Below are positions 34,921 through 44,341 of a DNA stretch of 64,000 nucleotides, in pieces. The notes below the pieces were generated by a model. It made no database searches and had not been told where the DNA came from. It was given only the letters and a program-made list of their open reading frames with translations. The translations under genes were made by a program, and so were the position numbers. The number at the start of each line of letters is the position of its first letter. Within the stretch, counting starts at the first letter, position 1. Source of the DNA: Ignavibacteriota bacterium (GTDB lineage Bacteria > Bacteroidota > Ignavibacteria > Ignavibacteriales > Ignavibacteriaceae); contig CP053446.1 of assembly GCA_013285405.1 (NCBI GenBank), forward strand, positions 591,985 to 655,984, in the 5' to 3' direction.

Positions 34921-36780
34921 TTATTTCGGCTTAATCATATTTTCAGGCTTAAGTAAATCATCAAGCTCAGCTTTCGATAAAAGCTTTTTCTCCAGCACTA
35001 ATTCATATACACCTTTATTTTTATCAAGAGCTTCTTTCGCTAATTGTGTTGATGTTTCATAACCGAGTACAGGATTGAGAGCAGTTACAAGTCCGATACT
35101 GTTTTCAACAAGCGATCTGCATCTGTCTTCGTTTACAGTTATTCCGTCAACACACTTTTGTTTAAGAGTCATCATTCCGTTCTTCAGCATTTCAATTGAT
35201 TCAAAAAGACTTTCAACTATAATTGGCTCAAATACATTCAACTGAAGCTGCCCGGCTTCTGCAGCGAGTGTAACCGTTAAATCATTTCCGATAACTTTAA
35301 AAGCAATTTGATTCACAACTTCAGGAATAACCGGATTTATTTTCCCCGGCATTATCGATGAACCTGGCTGCATTGGTGGAAGATTGATTTCATTAATTCC
35401 GGTTCTTGGTCCTGAAGAAAGCAGCCGAAGATCATTACAAATTTTTGACAACTTTACTGCAAGTCTTTTCACCGCAGAAGAATACATTACGAATGCACCA
35501 GTATCCTGTGTTGCTTCTACTAAATTATTAGCGAGCACAATTTCCATTTTTGTAATATCACGCAAATGAGAAACAACTTTTTTGCTGTAATCGGGATGAG
35601 AATTTATTCCGGTACCGATTGCTGTTGCACCCATATTAACTTCCAAAAAAAGTTTTACGTTTTGTTCGAGTCGTTCAACTTCTTCACCGAGAGTAACAGC
35701 ATACGCTTCAAACTCCTGTCCCATTGTCATCGGAACAGCATCCTGAAGTTGTGTTCTTCCCATTTTAATTATGTGAGAAAATTCTTTCGCCTTGTCATGA
35801 AAAGACTGAATCAATTCTTTCAGCACTTCGGTGAGTGTTCGGTTTGCGAGAATCAATGCGATCTTTACTGAGGTTGGATATGCATCGTTTGTTGACTGTG
35901 ATAAATTAACGTGATTATTAGGATGGCAATATTTGTATTCACCTTTTTCATAGCCAAGAATTTCAAGTGCGCGGTTTGCAATCACTTCATTCGCATTCAT
36001 ATTTGTGGAGGTTCCGGCTCCTCCCTGAATCATATCAACAATAAAATGAGTATGAAGTTTTCCATTAATTATTTCTGAGCAAGCCTGAACGATTGCATCC
36101 GTAACCGGTTTGGAAAGAAGTCCAAGTTCATTGTTAGTTTTAGCAGCAGCCATTTTAACCATAGCTAAAGCCTGAATTATCACCGGATGAAAGTTCAGTG
36201 TAACTCCGCTGATCATAAAGTTTTCAATTGCACGCAGAGTTTGAACACCGTAATAAACTTCATTTGGAACTTCCCTGTCTCCGAGTAAATCGTGTTCACT
36301 TCTTGTTCTTCCTGATTGATATTGAGCTGCAAGGTTTACGGATCTTGTATTCGCTGAACTCATCCTTCTTGAAATTACACGAGCAATCTTTGAAAGAATT
36401 TCCATTGCAACATCATTGTGCTCAATCATTAATTCTTTGAACTTATCTCTTGAAAGCCTGAAGATTACTGAGTTGATAGTTGCTCTTGCAGAAGTTGAAT
36501 GGGGTGAATCATCCATCAAAGCTCCTTCGCCAAGAAAGTCGTATTTACCAAAAACTGAGAGTCTTTTCTCTCCGCCGAACGGAGTGGTTTTAAATAATTC
36601 AACTTCTCCTTCGTAAATAATTGAAAGATTTTCCCGTGTGTTGTTTTCAGTGAAAACCATTCCATTTATCGGAAAGTTTATGACTAAAATTTTATCGACA
36701 ACTGTCTGAAGTTGGTTGTCATCTAATCCTTTAAATAACTCAATTCTTTTTAGAAAAGATTTAATGTTTGATTTTTCCAT
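34921..36780 (-). CDS. aspA: Aspartate ammonia-lyase fused to an N-terminal cyclic-nucleotide-binding-like domain
   Basis: 619 residues; ordinary aspartases are about 470. Residues 1-145 are a CAP-type cyclic-nucleotide-binding fold (FLKRIELFKGLDDNQLQ; FGKYDFLGEGALMDDSPHSTSARA). The aspartase follows from about 160 (RSEHDLLGDREVPNEVYYGV) and includes the fumarase/aspartase signature GSSIMPGKINPVIPE. It converts aspartate to fumarate and ammonia. In the phosphate-binding cassette Glu85 is kept, but the usual Arg of the PRSA-type motif is His94 (PHST), so binding of cAMP is doubtful. The ATG at 36780 has its own leader after the aconitase terminator. Confidence 0.92.
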   Translation of the reverse strand: MEKSNIKSFLKRIELFKGLDDNQLQTVVDKILVINFPINGMVFTENNTRENLSIIYEGEVELFKTTPFGGEKRLSVFGKYDFLGEGALMDDSPHSTSARATINSVIFRLSRDKFKELMIEHNDVAMEILSKIARVISRRMSSANTRSVNLAAQYQSGRTRSEHDLLGDREVPNEVYYGVQTLRAIENFMISGVTLNFHPVIIQALAMVKMAAAKTNNELGLLSKPVTDAIVQACSEIINGKLHTHFIVDMIQGGAGTSTNMNANEVIANRALEILGYEKGEYKYCHPNNHVNLSQSTNDAYPTSVKIALILANRTLTEVLKELIQSFHDKAKEFSHIIKMGRTQLQDAVPMTMGQEFEAYAVTLGEEVERLEQNVKLFLEVNMGATAIGTGINSHPDYSKKVVSHLRDITKMEIVLANNLVEATQDTGAFVMYSSAVKRLAVKLSKICNDLRLLSSGPRTGINEINLPPMQPGSSIMPGKINPVIPEVVNQIAFKVIGNDLTVTLAAEAGQLQLNVFEPIIVESLFESIEMLKNGMMTLKQKCVDGITVNEDRCRSLVENSIGLVTALNPVLGYETSTQLAKEALDKNKGVYELVLEKKLLSKAELDDLLKPENMIKPK

Positions 36781-36807
36781 TATTTCACCTGATTAAAATG
36801 TGTTACT

Positions 36808-36835
36808 AAAAAAAAGAGAATCCTGATAGATTCTC
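36808..36835 (-). terminator. Rho-independent terminator of aconitase gene
   Basis: GAGAATC (36816-36822) and GATTCTC (36829-36835) form a 7-bp stem with a 6-base loop. On the minus strand eight Ts follow (36815-36808). It separates acnA from aspA. Confidence 0.9.
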
Positions 36836-36860
36836 CTTTAAAGTTATTTTCAAATGTAAT

Positions 36861-39122
36861 TTAGTTTTTATTTTTCTCAGCAATTAAATTCAACGCACTG
36901 CCAGCTTTGAACCAACCAATCTGTGCTTCATTCATTGTTTGGTTGAGCATGATTTCATTTTTACTTCCATCAGAATGTTTGGCTATCATTTTTAGTTGCT
37001 TGCCTGGAACAAGCTGAGTTACGAACAAATCGATTTTGTCATCTTCTTTTATTTTGTCATAATCTTTCGGATCTGCAAAAGTCAGCGGAAGCATTCCCTG
37101 TTTTTTCAGATTGGTTTCGTGAATTCGTGCAAAACTTTTTACAATGATTGCTTTGCCGCCAAGAAATCTTGGTTCCATTGCTGCGTGTTCACGCGAAGAA
37201 CCTTCGCCATAATTTTCATCTCCAATAACAATCCAACCAATTCCCTTTGCTTTATATTCACGGGCAACTTCAGGAACTGATTTTATCTCGCCGGAAAAAA
37301 TATTTTTAACTTTCCCTGTATCTCCGCTGTATGCATTTGTAGCCCCGATGAACATATTATTTGAAATGTTATCAAGATGCCCACGAAACCTTAACCACGG
37401 ACCAGCCATTGAGATGTGATCGGTTGTACATTTACCTTTTGCTTTAAGAAGAACCGGAAAATCATTAAAATCTTTTCCATCCCATTTTTCAAATGGTTTA
37501 AGTAACTGAAGTCTTTCACTTTTTGGATCAACTTTTACTTCGACTGAAGAACCATCTATTGCAGGAGGAATAAATCCACTGCTTCCTTCATCAAATCCTT
37601 TCGGAGGAAGTTCCTCTCCTGTTGGTGGATTTAGTTTAATTTTTTCTCCTTTTTCATTTACCAGTTCATCTGTAACAGGGTTAAACGAAAGACTTCCTGC
37701 AATAGCAAGTGCGGTTGTAATTTCAGGTGAAGCTACGAATGCTAGTGTTTCAGGATTACCATCGTTTCTCTTCGCAAAATTTCTGTTAAATGAAGTTACT
37801 ATTGTATTCTTTTCGCCTGTTTTGATATCCATTCTTTTCCACATTCCGATGCAGGGACCACAAGCATTTGCTAGTATTAATCCACCAATATCAGTTAGTG
37901 CTTTTAGTTGGCCATCACGTTCGATTGTAGCTCTGACTTGTTCTGAACCAGGAGTAATTGTGAATTGTGATTTTGCTTTCAATCCTTTTGAAAGTGCAAG
38001 CTTTGCAATGCTGGCAGATCGATCAATATCTTCATAGCTTGAATTTGTGCAACTTCCAATTAAAGCAACAGAAATTTTATCGGGATAGTTTTCTTTTTTA
38101 ACTGCTTCTTTCATTTTAGAAATTGGCCAGGCTTTATCGGGCGTGAATGGACCGTTGAGGTGAGGTTCAAGCTGGCTAAGATTAATTTCTATCACCTGAT
38201 CAAAATACTTTTCTGGATTTTCAAAAACCTCTTTGTCTGCACATAACTCATCCGAAATTCCTTCTGCAAGTACGGCCACATCAGGTCTTTTAGTAATTTT
38301 TAGATAAGCAGACATCTTTTCATCGAACGGAAAAACAGAAGTTGTCGCACCTATCTCAGCACCCATATTACAAATCGTTCCTTTGCCAGTACAGGAAATT
38401 GATGAAGTTCCTTCGCCAAAATATTCTACAATTGCACCTGTTCCACCTTTTACGGTTAAAATTCCTGCGAGATTTAGAATTACATCTTTTGCTGAAGTCC
38501 AGCCATTCAGCTTGCCGGTTAACTTTACTCCGGTGATTTTTGGCCATTTTAATTCCCACGGCATTCCAGCCATCACATCAACTGCATCAGCACCACCAAC
38601 TCCAATTGCAATCATTCCGAGCCCGCCGGCATTCGGAGTATGCGAGTCAGTTCCAATCATCATTCCACCAGGAAAAGCATAATTCTCCAAAACAACCTGA
38701 TGAATAATTCCTGCACCGGGTTTCCAGAAACCAATTCCGTACTTTTGCGAAATGCTCTCAAGAAAATCATATACTTCCTTGTTCTCTTCATTAGCTCTGA
38801 GTAAATCATCTTTTGCTCCAACCTGAGCCTGAATAAGATGATCACAATGAACGGTGGAAGGAACAGAAGTAGTCTTTTTTCCTGAAGACATAAATTGAAG
38901 AAGCGCCATTTGTGCTGTTGCATCCTGCATTGCAACTCTGTCAGGTGTTAAATCAACATAATCTTTTCCTCGATTAAATTGCTTTACCGGATTATCCCAT
39001 AGATGTGTGTATAAGATTTTTTCAGTGTAAGTGAGTGGTCGATTCAAAACTTTTCTAATTTCGGTCAATTTTTCCCGGTAATTATTATATACGGCTTTAA
39101 TCATATCAAAATTTGATGTCAT
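36861..39122 (-). CDS. acnA: Aconitate hydratase, mitochondrial type
   Basis: 753 residues, the length of mitochondrial-type aconitases. It interconverts citrate and isocitrate in the TCA cycle with a 4Fe-4S cluster. The cluster cysteines are Cys358 (GSCTN), Cys421 and Cys424 (CGPC), the same numbers as in the pig enzyme. [11 protein letters not shown] (157-167) and the C-terminal swivel domain with [15 protein letters not shown] are present. It lies upstream of aspA on the same strand, but a strong terminator lies between them. The symbol follows common annotation use for this type. Confidence 0.95.
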   Translation of the reverse strand: MTSNFDMIKAVYNNYREKLTEIRKVLNRPLTYTEKILYTHLWDNPVKQFNRGKDYVDLTPDRVAMQDATAQMALLQFMSSGKKTTSVPSTVHCDHLIQAQVGAKDDLLRANEENKEVYDFLESISQKYGIGFWKPGAGIIHQVVLENYAFPGGMMIGTDSHTPNAGGLGMIAIGVGGADAVDVMAGMPWELKWPKITGVKLTGKLNGWTSAKDVILNLAGILTVKGGTGAIVEYFGEGTSSISCTGKGTICNMGAEIGATTSVFPFDEKMSAYLKITKRPDVAVLAEGISDELCADKEVFENPEKYFDQVIEINLSQLEPHLNGPFTPDKAWPISKMKEAVKKENYPDKISVALIGSCTNSSYEDIDRSASIAKLALSKGLKAKSQFTITPGSEQVRATIERDGQLKALTDIGGLILANACGPCIGMWKRMDIKTGEKNTIVTSFNRNFAKRNDGNPETLAFVASPEITTALAIAGSLSFNPVTDELVNEKGEKIKLNPPTGEELPPKGFDEGSSGFIPPAIDGSSVEVKVDPKSERLQLLKPFEKWDGKDFNDFPVLLKAKGKCTTDHISMAGPWLRFRGHLDNISNNMFIGATNAYSGDTGKVKNIFSGEIKSVPEVAREYKAKGIGWIVIGDENYGEGSSREHAAMEPRFLGGKAIIVKSFARIHETNLKKQGMLPLTFADPKDYDKIKEDDKIDLFVTQLVPGKQLKMIAKHSDGSKNEIMLNQTMNEAQIGWFKAGSALNLIAEKNKN

Positions 39123-39297
39123 TTGAAGTCCTTTACTTTAAGCAAATAAAAATTTTTCTGCTCCAAAATACAGAAAATCATCGAAATTTGTTTAATTCCG
39201 ACATTCCCAGATTGTCTGCACGATATTTGACGCCGGGAGACGAACCTTAAATAAGTGCGTATTATAATTCAGAAAATAAACCGCGGGAAAAAATATA

Positions 39298-40671
39298 GTG
39301 GAGAAAAATCCTATACTAATCGTTGATGATGAACCTTCATATTTGGAATTAATGAAGGATTTCCTGAACCAGGAAGGTTATGCTAATGTGATTACTGAAT
39401 CAAATCCATTAAATGTTTTGCCACTTCTTGACAGGACAGATATTGATCTGATTCTTCTGGATATTTTTATGCCGGAGATGAACGGACTTGAATTGCTCGA
39501 AAAGATTTACGCCGTTTATCCAGGAATTCCTGTCATAGTTATCACAGCGGTTCACGAAGTTCAGATTGCACTAAAAGCAATAAAGCTCGGTGCCTACGAA
39601 TTTATTACAAAACCACCAGATACTGACAGATTGTTGTTAACTATACGAAGAGCATTAGATACAAAGCTTCTGGAGTCTGAAAGAGATTCATTAAGAAGAT
39701 CGTTGTTTGAACATAAACCAAGCCGAAGAATATTTTCAGATATTATTACTGATTCACCTGTGATGCATAAAGTATTTGAACTTGTTGAAATTTTTGCACC
39801 AACAAATGAAACTGTTTTCATTGCAGGAGAAACCGGAACCGGTAAAGATATGATAGCAAGTAAAATTCATGATCTTTCTCCAAGAAGAGGCAGACCGTTT
39901 GTTGCAGTCAACCTTGCTTCAATAACACCAAGCTTATTTGAAAGTGAACTTTTTGGATACAAGAAAGGAACGTTTACCGGAGCTGTTGAAGATAAAGTCG
40001 GATATTTTGAAGCTGCTAACGGAGGTACAATTTTTCTTGATGAAGTTGGCGAACTGCCAATTGCTCTTCAAGGTAAACTGCTGCGCACAATTCAATACAA
40101 TGAAATTTACCGGATTGGTGATGCAAAACCAGTTCAACTGGATATTAGGATTATCTCAGCTACCAACAAAGACCTTCTTCAGGCAGTTAACAATAAAGAG
40201 TTTAGAGCAGATTTGTATTATCGTCTCAATCGCGGATTTATTTTTATGCCTCCTCTTAATAAAAGAGGTGATGATGTTGTTCTACTTGCAGAACATTTTC
40301 TTGAAGTAGGAAACCGGACTTACAGCAAAAACATACAGGGATTTTCTGAAAGTGTTATGGAAGCATTGAAAAGCTATACGTTCCCGGGTAATGTAAGAGA
40401 ATTAGAAAATATTATACTAAACTCTGTTGCAAAAACATTTGGTGAAACGCATATAAATTCGATCGATCTTCCAAAAGAATATCTCAGACCAATTGACAAT
40501 GGGAATAATCACAAACCAAAATTAACCACACTCAACCTCGCTGCTGAGGAACATATTTTAAATATTATGAAAACGGTTGGGAATAGCGTTCAAAGAGCTG
40601 CACCGCTTCTTGGAGTTAGCGAAAGAACCTTACAAAGAAGATTGAAAGCAATTAGGGAAAGAAGAAACTGA
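39298..40671 (+). CDS. Sigma-54-dependent response regulator next to the pilin-like genes
   Basis: 457 residues from a GTG start (MEKNPILIVDDEPS). Receiver 1-120 with Asp55. AAA+ domain (about 148-385) with Walker A GETGTGKD (177-184), GTFTGA loop (224-229) and FLDEVGE Walker B. C-terminal Fis-type HTH (SVQRAAPLLGVSERTLQRRLKAI). All activation residues are intact. There is no kinase beside it, so it is an orphan regulator. The genes downstream on the same strand are preceded by sigma-54-like promoter sequences, which suggests local control of the pilin-like locus. Confidence 0.93.
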   Translation: MEKNPILIVDDEPSYLELMKDFLNQEGYANVITESNPLNVLPLLDRTDIDLILLDIFMPEMNGLELLEKIYAVYPGIPVIVITAVHEVQIALKAIKLGAYEFITKPPDTDRLLLTIRRALDTKLLESERDSLRRSLFEHKPSRRIFSDIITDSPVMHKVFELVEIFAPTNETVFIAGETGTGKDMIASKIHDLSPRRGRPFVAVNLASITPSLFESELFGYKKGTFTGAVEDKVGYFEAANGGTIFLDEVGELPIALQGKLLRTIQYNEIYRIGDAKPVQLDIRIISATNKDLLQAVNNKEFRADLYYRLNRGFIFMPPLNKRGDDVVLLAEHFLEVGNRTYSKNIQGFSESVMEALKSYTFPGNVRELENIILNSVAKTFGETHINSIDLPKEYLRPIDNGNNHKPKLTTLNLAAEEHILNIMKTVGNSVQRAAPLLGVSERTLQRRLKAIRERRN

Positions 40672-40698
40672 GATTGAATAATTTCTGCAATAAACTAT

Positions 40699-40721
40699 TT
40701 ATCTTAATTTTTTTAAGATAA
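40699..40721 (+). terminator. Possible AT-rich terminator after the regulator gene
   Basis: TTATCTTAA and TTAAGATAA pair around a 5-T loop, 28 bases after the stop at 40671. The stem has little GC and no T-run follows, so it is weak. Confidence 0.3.
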
Positions 40722-40756
40722 TTACTTATTTGAGAAGTTATTTAAATTTTATTTGA

Positions 40757-40785
40757 GTTAAGTCAAAGTTTGAATACGACTTAAC
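40757..40785. promoter_or_regulatory. Spaced inverted repeat, candidate activator-binding site
   Basis: GTTAAGTC (40757-40764) and GACTTAAC (40778-40785) are a perfect 8-bp inverted repeat with centres 21 bases (two helix turns) apart. It lies about 90 bases upstream of the sigma-54-like element at 40873, the usual place for an NtrC-type enhancer site. Confidence 0.45.
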
Positions 40786-40872
40786 GAAATTATTGACGAC
40801 AGTATTGCCGTTAAATTTGCATCTAACTTTTAAAACACTTCCAAATAATTCCAAAAATCAATTTTTTCATAT

Positions 40873-40888
40873 TAGCACGCCAATTGCA
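40873..40888 (+). promoter_or_regulatory. Sigma-54-like -24/-12 promoter element
   Basis: TAGCACGCCAATTGCA against the consensus TGGCACG-N4-TTGCA. Every defined base matches except the first G of the -24 GG; spacing to the -12 GC is the correct 10 bases. It faces the 50-codon gene and lies just downstream of a sigma-54 activator gene. Confidence 0.5.
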
Positions 40889-41138
40889 ACTTTTAAATTA
40901 ATTTGGGTTACTATCAATTTCCCAGAGCTTAAAGATTAAATGAATCAATTTCTATCACAAATTTTAAAAGTAATCGATTCATTTAGTAGTTAAGTAAAAA
41001 TTAAAACTTGTTTTAAATAAGATACGTATATGATCTACTATTTTTTGGAAAGTTTTATTCTTGTTTCCGAAGTAATATTTGGTTCAGAATCGTATCAAAA
41101 TAAAATTTCTTAAATTTATTAAAATGTGGGAGAGAACT

Positions 41139-41291
41139 ATGATACAATTAAAGCCAAATAAAAATGGGACTGCTGATGTTAATGAGTTTTCAGGATTTGT
41201 TTCAACAAAGCATAATGGAGTAACCAATCTTACAAAAATTGTTCTTGCAATCTCTGTACTACTAGCAGTACTAATGTTCGTATCAAAATAA
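41139..41291 (+). CDS. 50-residue single-helix membrane peptide
   Basis: 50 residues from the ATG at 41139, which has GGGAGAG as ribosome site; the frame is open to 41079 but upstream ATGs lack such a site. About 30 polar residues (MIQLKPNKNGTADVNEFSGF...) are followed by one membrane helix (LTKIVLAISVLLAVLMFVS) and a final Lys, a tail-anchored layout. I do not recognise it. It lies between a sigma-54 activator and the pilin-like operon, so a role in that system is plausible. Confidence 0.6.
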   Translation: MIQLKPNKNGTADVNEFSGFVSTKHNGVTNLTKIVLAISVLLAVLMFVSK

Positions 41292-41530
41292 TTAATCAAT
41301 TGCTGAATAATTTTTTGAGTTGAACCAAAATTGTTTGAATTAAATACGCTAACTAATTAATGCTACTCTTAATTCTCGGCAATAATTCTGTGAACGTTAA
41401 TTATGTCACAATTACTTTAATTCTGATAAAATCATGGAATTATTACTAATACTAAGAAGGTAAAATATGCTGATATATAAACTTTTTCTGTGGTATTACT
41501 TCCAATTCTGTCGCCTGCGACATGAATGAC

Positions 41531-41549
41531 ATTTTTAGATTCTAAAAAT
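41531..41549. promoter_or_regulatory. Palindrome, possible regulator site
   Basis: ATTTTTAGA-T-TCTAAAAAT, perfect 9-bp arms around one base, about 55-75 bases upstream of the sigma-54-like element at 41606. Its sequence differs from the repeat at 40757, so the two cannot both be sites for one protein without degeneracy. Confidence 0.35.
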
Positions 41550-41605
41550 TTCGAGAAAACATAATAAAAAATTAAAAATCTGGTTCTTCAGCACAAAACA
41601 GAAAA

Positions 41606-41622
41606 TTGCACAATAGTTGCAT
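41606..41622 (+). promoter_or_regulatory. Sigma-54-like promoter element of the pilin-like operon
   Basis: TTGCAC-AATAG-TTGCAT against TGGCAC-N5-TTGCW: one mismatch, in the -24 GG, with correct spacing. The predicted transcript start is about 30 bases before the ATG at 41666. Confidence 0.5.
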
Positions 41623-41665
41623 AAGATACACTAATAATAATTTTTAATTTAAGGAAATCGATTTT

Positions 41666-42196
41666 ATGACCACTGCCCAAACACTGCTTTCGATCGGAGC
41701 AATTATGCTTTTAACATTCTTAATCTTAAGATTTAATAGTATCCAAATAACTTCATCAGAAGCTGCATATAATGCAAAGTTCGGAATTGTTGCTAACTCA
41801 TTAGCTAATTCATTGATTGAGGAAGCAAAAGATAAGGTGTTTGATGAGGTAGTACTTGATACAAACAAAGTTATACTTTCGGCTTCAGATTTTTCACCGA
41901 CTGCAAATACAAATATGGGAAAAGAAATTGGTGAAGTTTATCCGAACTTTGATGATTTTGATGACTATAACAATTTATTTGTTCTCGACACACTTTCTTT
42001 AACTAATCCAACAACAGGAAGAGCAACTCCTTTTGAAATACGATCAACTGTAAACTATGTTTCTGACACAGCACCTGATGTAAAATCAGGGAGTAAAACA
42101 TATCATAAAAAATTAACTGTAGCAGTTTATAGTAGTGCAATGATTGATACAGTTAAGATTACTACTGTATTTAGTTTCTGGACATTATTAGAATAA
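41666..42196 (+). CDS. Pilin-like membrane protein 1, no canonical prepilin motif
   Basis: 176 residues. One N-terminal helix (about 5-22, LLSIGAIMLLTFLILRF) runs into a long amphipathic helix, then a beta-rich C-terminal part (FEIRSTVNYVSDT, KKLTVAVYSS, DTVKITTVFSFW). This is the overall shape of type IV pilins and pseudopilins, but there is no G-F-x-x-x-E cleavage site and no Glu5. It has an AAGGA ribosome site and is the first of three tightly spaced genes (21- and 10-base gaps). Family not recognised. Confidence 0.7.
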   Translation: MTTAQTLLSIGAIMLLTFLILRFNSIQITSSEAAYNAKFGIVANSLANSLIEEAKDKVFDEVVLDTNKVILSASDFSPTANTNMGKEIGEVYPNFDDFDDYNNLFVLDTLSLTNPTTGRATPFEIRSTVNYVSDTAPDVKSGSKTYHKKLTVAVYSSAMIDTVKITTVFSFWTLLE

Positions 42197-42217
42197 TTTA
42201 AGTATGAGGATTAACTA

Positions 42218-42814
42218 ATGGGATTTTCAGTAATATTTGATATTCTTACCGCCACGATCATTGGTGGAATTATTCTTATGAATCTTCTCAATCTTAATGA
42301 GAATGTTTATCAAACCGAAGTAACTTCTATGATGGATGTCAACTTACAAGTGGAAGTCATTAATACAGCAAACGTAATTGAAAATGACTTTAATAAGATC
42401 GGTTATTGTGCGAACCCCGCAAATATAAATGATCTTCCAAAAGTTACATTAGGTGATTCATCTTCAATCAAGATCGTATTTGACGCTGATAAAAATGGCT
42501 TTTATGATACTGTTTACTATTATGTAAGTGATACAACTCTTCTCAATAATACACCCAATCCAAGAGATAAAGTACTTTACAGAAGATTAAATGGGAACAC
42601 ACCATATATGGTAAGCAATAGAATCACAGATTTTAGATTACAATATCTTGATGCTTTATATAATGTTCTGCCAACACCTGTTGCTTCTCCAGGATTAGCT
42701 ACATATATAAAAATTGCAATTAAAGTAGAAGATCCTTTTGCTATTGAAAATGAATACAACGAAGCATATTGGCGTAGATTAACCGTTACTGCAAAAAATT
42801 TAAAAAGAAATTAG
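42218..42814 (+). CDS. Pilin-like membrane protein 2 (PilW-like layout)
   Basis: 198 residues. An N-terminal helix (3-25, FSVIFDILTATIIGGIILMN) is followed by an amphipathic helix and a C-terminal domain with paired strands (KIVFDADKNGFYDTVYYYVSD; KVLYRRLNG; ITDFRLQYLDALYNVLP; WRRLTVTAKN). The order and the final strands resemble PilW/PulJ minor pilins. MGFSVI places Gly-Phe at 2-3, but the fifth mature residue is not Glu. Ribosome site GAGG. Middle gene of the trio. Confidence 0.7.
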   Translation: MGFSVIFDILTATIIGGIILMNLLNLNENVYQTEVTSMMDVNLQVEVINTANVIENDFNKIGYCANPANINDLPKVTLGDSSSIKIVFDADKNGFYDTVYYYVSDTTLLNNTPNPRDKVLYRRLNGNTPYMVSNRITDFRLQYLDALYNVLPTPVASPGLATYIKIAIKVEDPFAIENEYNEAYWRRLTVTAKNLKRN

Positions 42815-42824
42815 GAGATTTAAA

Positions 42825-44078
42825 ATGGGCGGAAAAGTTTCACTTCTTCTTGTAATGTTATTCAGCGGAATAATGGCATTATTTAGTGGAAAAATAGTCA
42901 ATAGAAACGTAGAAATGACGGAAAACTTTGTTGACTATTACAGCGTTACTAGAGCATCAAACATTGCCATTAGCGCAGCTAATATTGCCATCAATAAACT
43001 ATATTTAAATAGAAAATGGATGGATGGTATCAGTAACCGTGCATTTGCTGATGGAGTTATGAATGTAGATATCGACACAATTGGCTGGGACAACCGAAAA
43101 ATTGTTGCAACCGGAGAATATAGAGGAATTACCAAAACTGTTGAAATACTACTGGAACCTGAAAATTTTGCACTCTTCGGAAATTTTTATAATGTTTTTG
43201 GAAGTGTTTGGGCTGCAACTGGTGATACATTCTCTGGCAGATTTCATGCAAACGATTGGATCAATTGTTATGGTGATCCTGTATTTCTAGGACCTGCAAC
43301 AACTTCCAAAGGTGTAAAATTGTATGATAACAAATCGCACCCGGAATTTTTTGGTGGGACGAAAGTTACCGATCCGATACCATTGGAGTTTGATACTTCT
43401 TCAATTAGGATTGCAGCATACAGTAATGGAAGAATTTTTAGAGACACAACAAATGCTGGGAAAGTCACAACAGTGGATTTGACATTTTTGGCAAATGGAA
43501 ATGTTACTTACAAACTAAAAATCGGTAGTGGCAGCTACACTTCACCAATAACCGTTCCTTTAACCTCTCTGGCTCCTAATGGTGTTATTTATGTTGAGAA
43601 AGGAAATATTAACGTTCAAGGAACGTTAGATGGAAGGACAACCATTGTTGCTTCTCAAAAAGGAAGCTCGAGTGCTGGCCAAGTATTTATAACAAATAGT
43701 ATTAATTACGCAAGTAATCCCTTAACTAATCCTTCAAGTAACGATATGATGGGTATTGTTGCGGAGAATAAAGTAGTTGTAACCTATGATCCTGCCCGCG
43801 GCGATATTAATATTTGTTCTTCTATCTTTTCTAAGAAAGACGGTTTAGTTATTGAGAGATATGGCGAATATCCAACAGCTTACAAAATGAACCTCCTTGG
43901 TGGAATAATTGGACAGAAAGTTCAACCCACTGCGAACTACAAACTCATTAATGGTAAATATGTGCCTATTAACGGATATAGTTATGTTCATAAATATGAT
44001 GATAGAATGCTAAAAGTAAGACCACCATTTTTTCCATCCACCAAATATTTTCGTGTAATTAGCTGGTACGAAGAATAA
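42825..44078 (+). CDS. Pilin-like membrane protein 3 (PilX-like layout), large
   Basis: 417 residues. An N-terminal helix (4-23, KVSLLLVMLFSGIMALFSGK) is followed by a helix with SNIAISAANIAINKLY, as in PilX-like minor pilins and general secretion pseudopilin K. A long beta-rich domain comes next, with APNGVIYVEKGNINVQGTLD and a DPARGDINICSS segment that suggests a right-handed beta-helix-like fold. No prepilin cleavage motif. Ribosome site AGGAG. Last gene of the trio; a strong terminator follows. Confidence 0.7.
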   Translation: MGGKVSLLLVMLFSGIMALFSGKIVNRNVEMTENFVDYYSVTRASNIAISAANIAINKLYLNRKWMDGISNRAFADGVMNVDIDTIGWDNRKIVATGEYRGITKTVEILLEPENFALFGNFYNVFGSVWAATGDTFSGRFHANDWINCYGDPVFLGPATTSKGVKLYDNKSHPEFFGGTKVTDPIPLEFDTSSIRIAAYSNGRIFRDTTNAGKVTTVDLTFLANGNVTYKLKIGSGSYTSPITVPLTSLAPNGVIYVEKGNINVQGTLDGRTTIVASQKGSSSAGQVFITNSINYASNPLTNPSSNDMMGIVAENKVVVTYDPARGDINICSSIFSKKDGLVIERYGEYPTAYKMNLLGGIIGQKVQPTANYKLINGKYVPINGYSYVHKYDDRMLKVRPPFFPSTKYFRVISWYEE

Positions 44079-44104
44079 TCTTACCTTTCTCTCAATTTTT
44101 AAAC

Positions 44105-44136
44105 AAGAGTAATGTCGATGGCATTACTCTTCTTTT
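44105..44136 (+). terminator. Rho-independent terminator of the pilin-like operon
   Basis: AAGAGTAATG (44105-44114) and CATTACTCTT (44122-44131) form a perfect 10-bp stem with a 7-base loop, followed by CTTTTATTT. It lies 27 bases after the stop at 44078. Confidence 0.9.
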
Positions 44137-44341
44137 ATTTAAATCTGTTTAACATTTATATTTTTATCATAATCTCTTTAGAATAAAATTATCTCGTGAA
44201 CCAGCGTTAATTTTGTCCGACACCGGCACCAAACAGAACTATTTATCCCATTTTCTCACCTTTTTATCGGAAAATTCTTCTGAATCTACTGACGATTTTG
44301 TCGCTTGCACAATCAATTGTTAAATAATGCAAATCGTTAGG

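Larger units (their letters stand above)
40672..41138. other. Long intergenic region with regulatory-looking sequence
   Basis: 467 bases without a gene. It holds a weak AT-rich hairpin (40699-40721), a perfect 8-bp spaced inverted repeat (40757-40785) and a sigma-54-like -24/-12 sequence (40873-40888). About 240 bases of leader follow before the 50-codon gene, long enough for a structured RNA, though I see no known family. Confidence 0.5.
41292..41665. other. Intergenic region upstream of the pilin-like operon
   Basis: 374 bases with no gene. It has a small GTCGC-CT-GCGAC hairpin (41510-41521), a perfect 9-bp palindrome (41531-41549) and a sigma-54-like element (41606-41622). Confidence 0.5.

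Noticed and set aside
38383..38682. Plus-strand open frame of 99 codons within aconitase
   Set aside because: Antisense shadow of strongly conserved aconitase sequence; Pro/Ser-rich composition is typical of reversed codons.
34921..39122. aspA and acnA as one operon
   Set aside because: A 7-bp hairpin with eight Ts (36808-36835) separates them, so aspA most likely has its own promoter.
39938..40309. Plus-strand 123-codon frame inside the second sigma-54 activator
   Set aside because: Out-of-frame reading of the AAA+ domain; the real frame has all motifs.
40812..40819. TAAATTTG as a promoter for the 50-codon gene
   Set aside because: The only TTG nearby (40793-40795) is 16 bases away rather than 19-21, and the site is over 300 bases from the gene.
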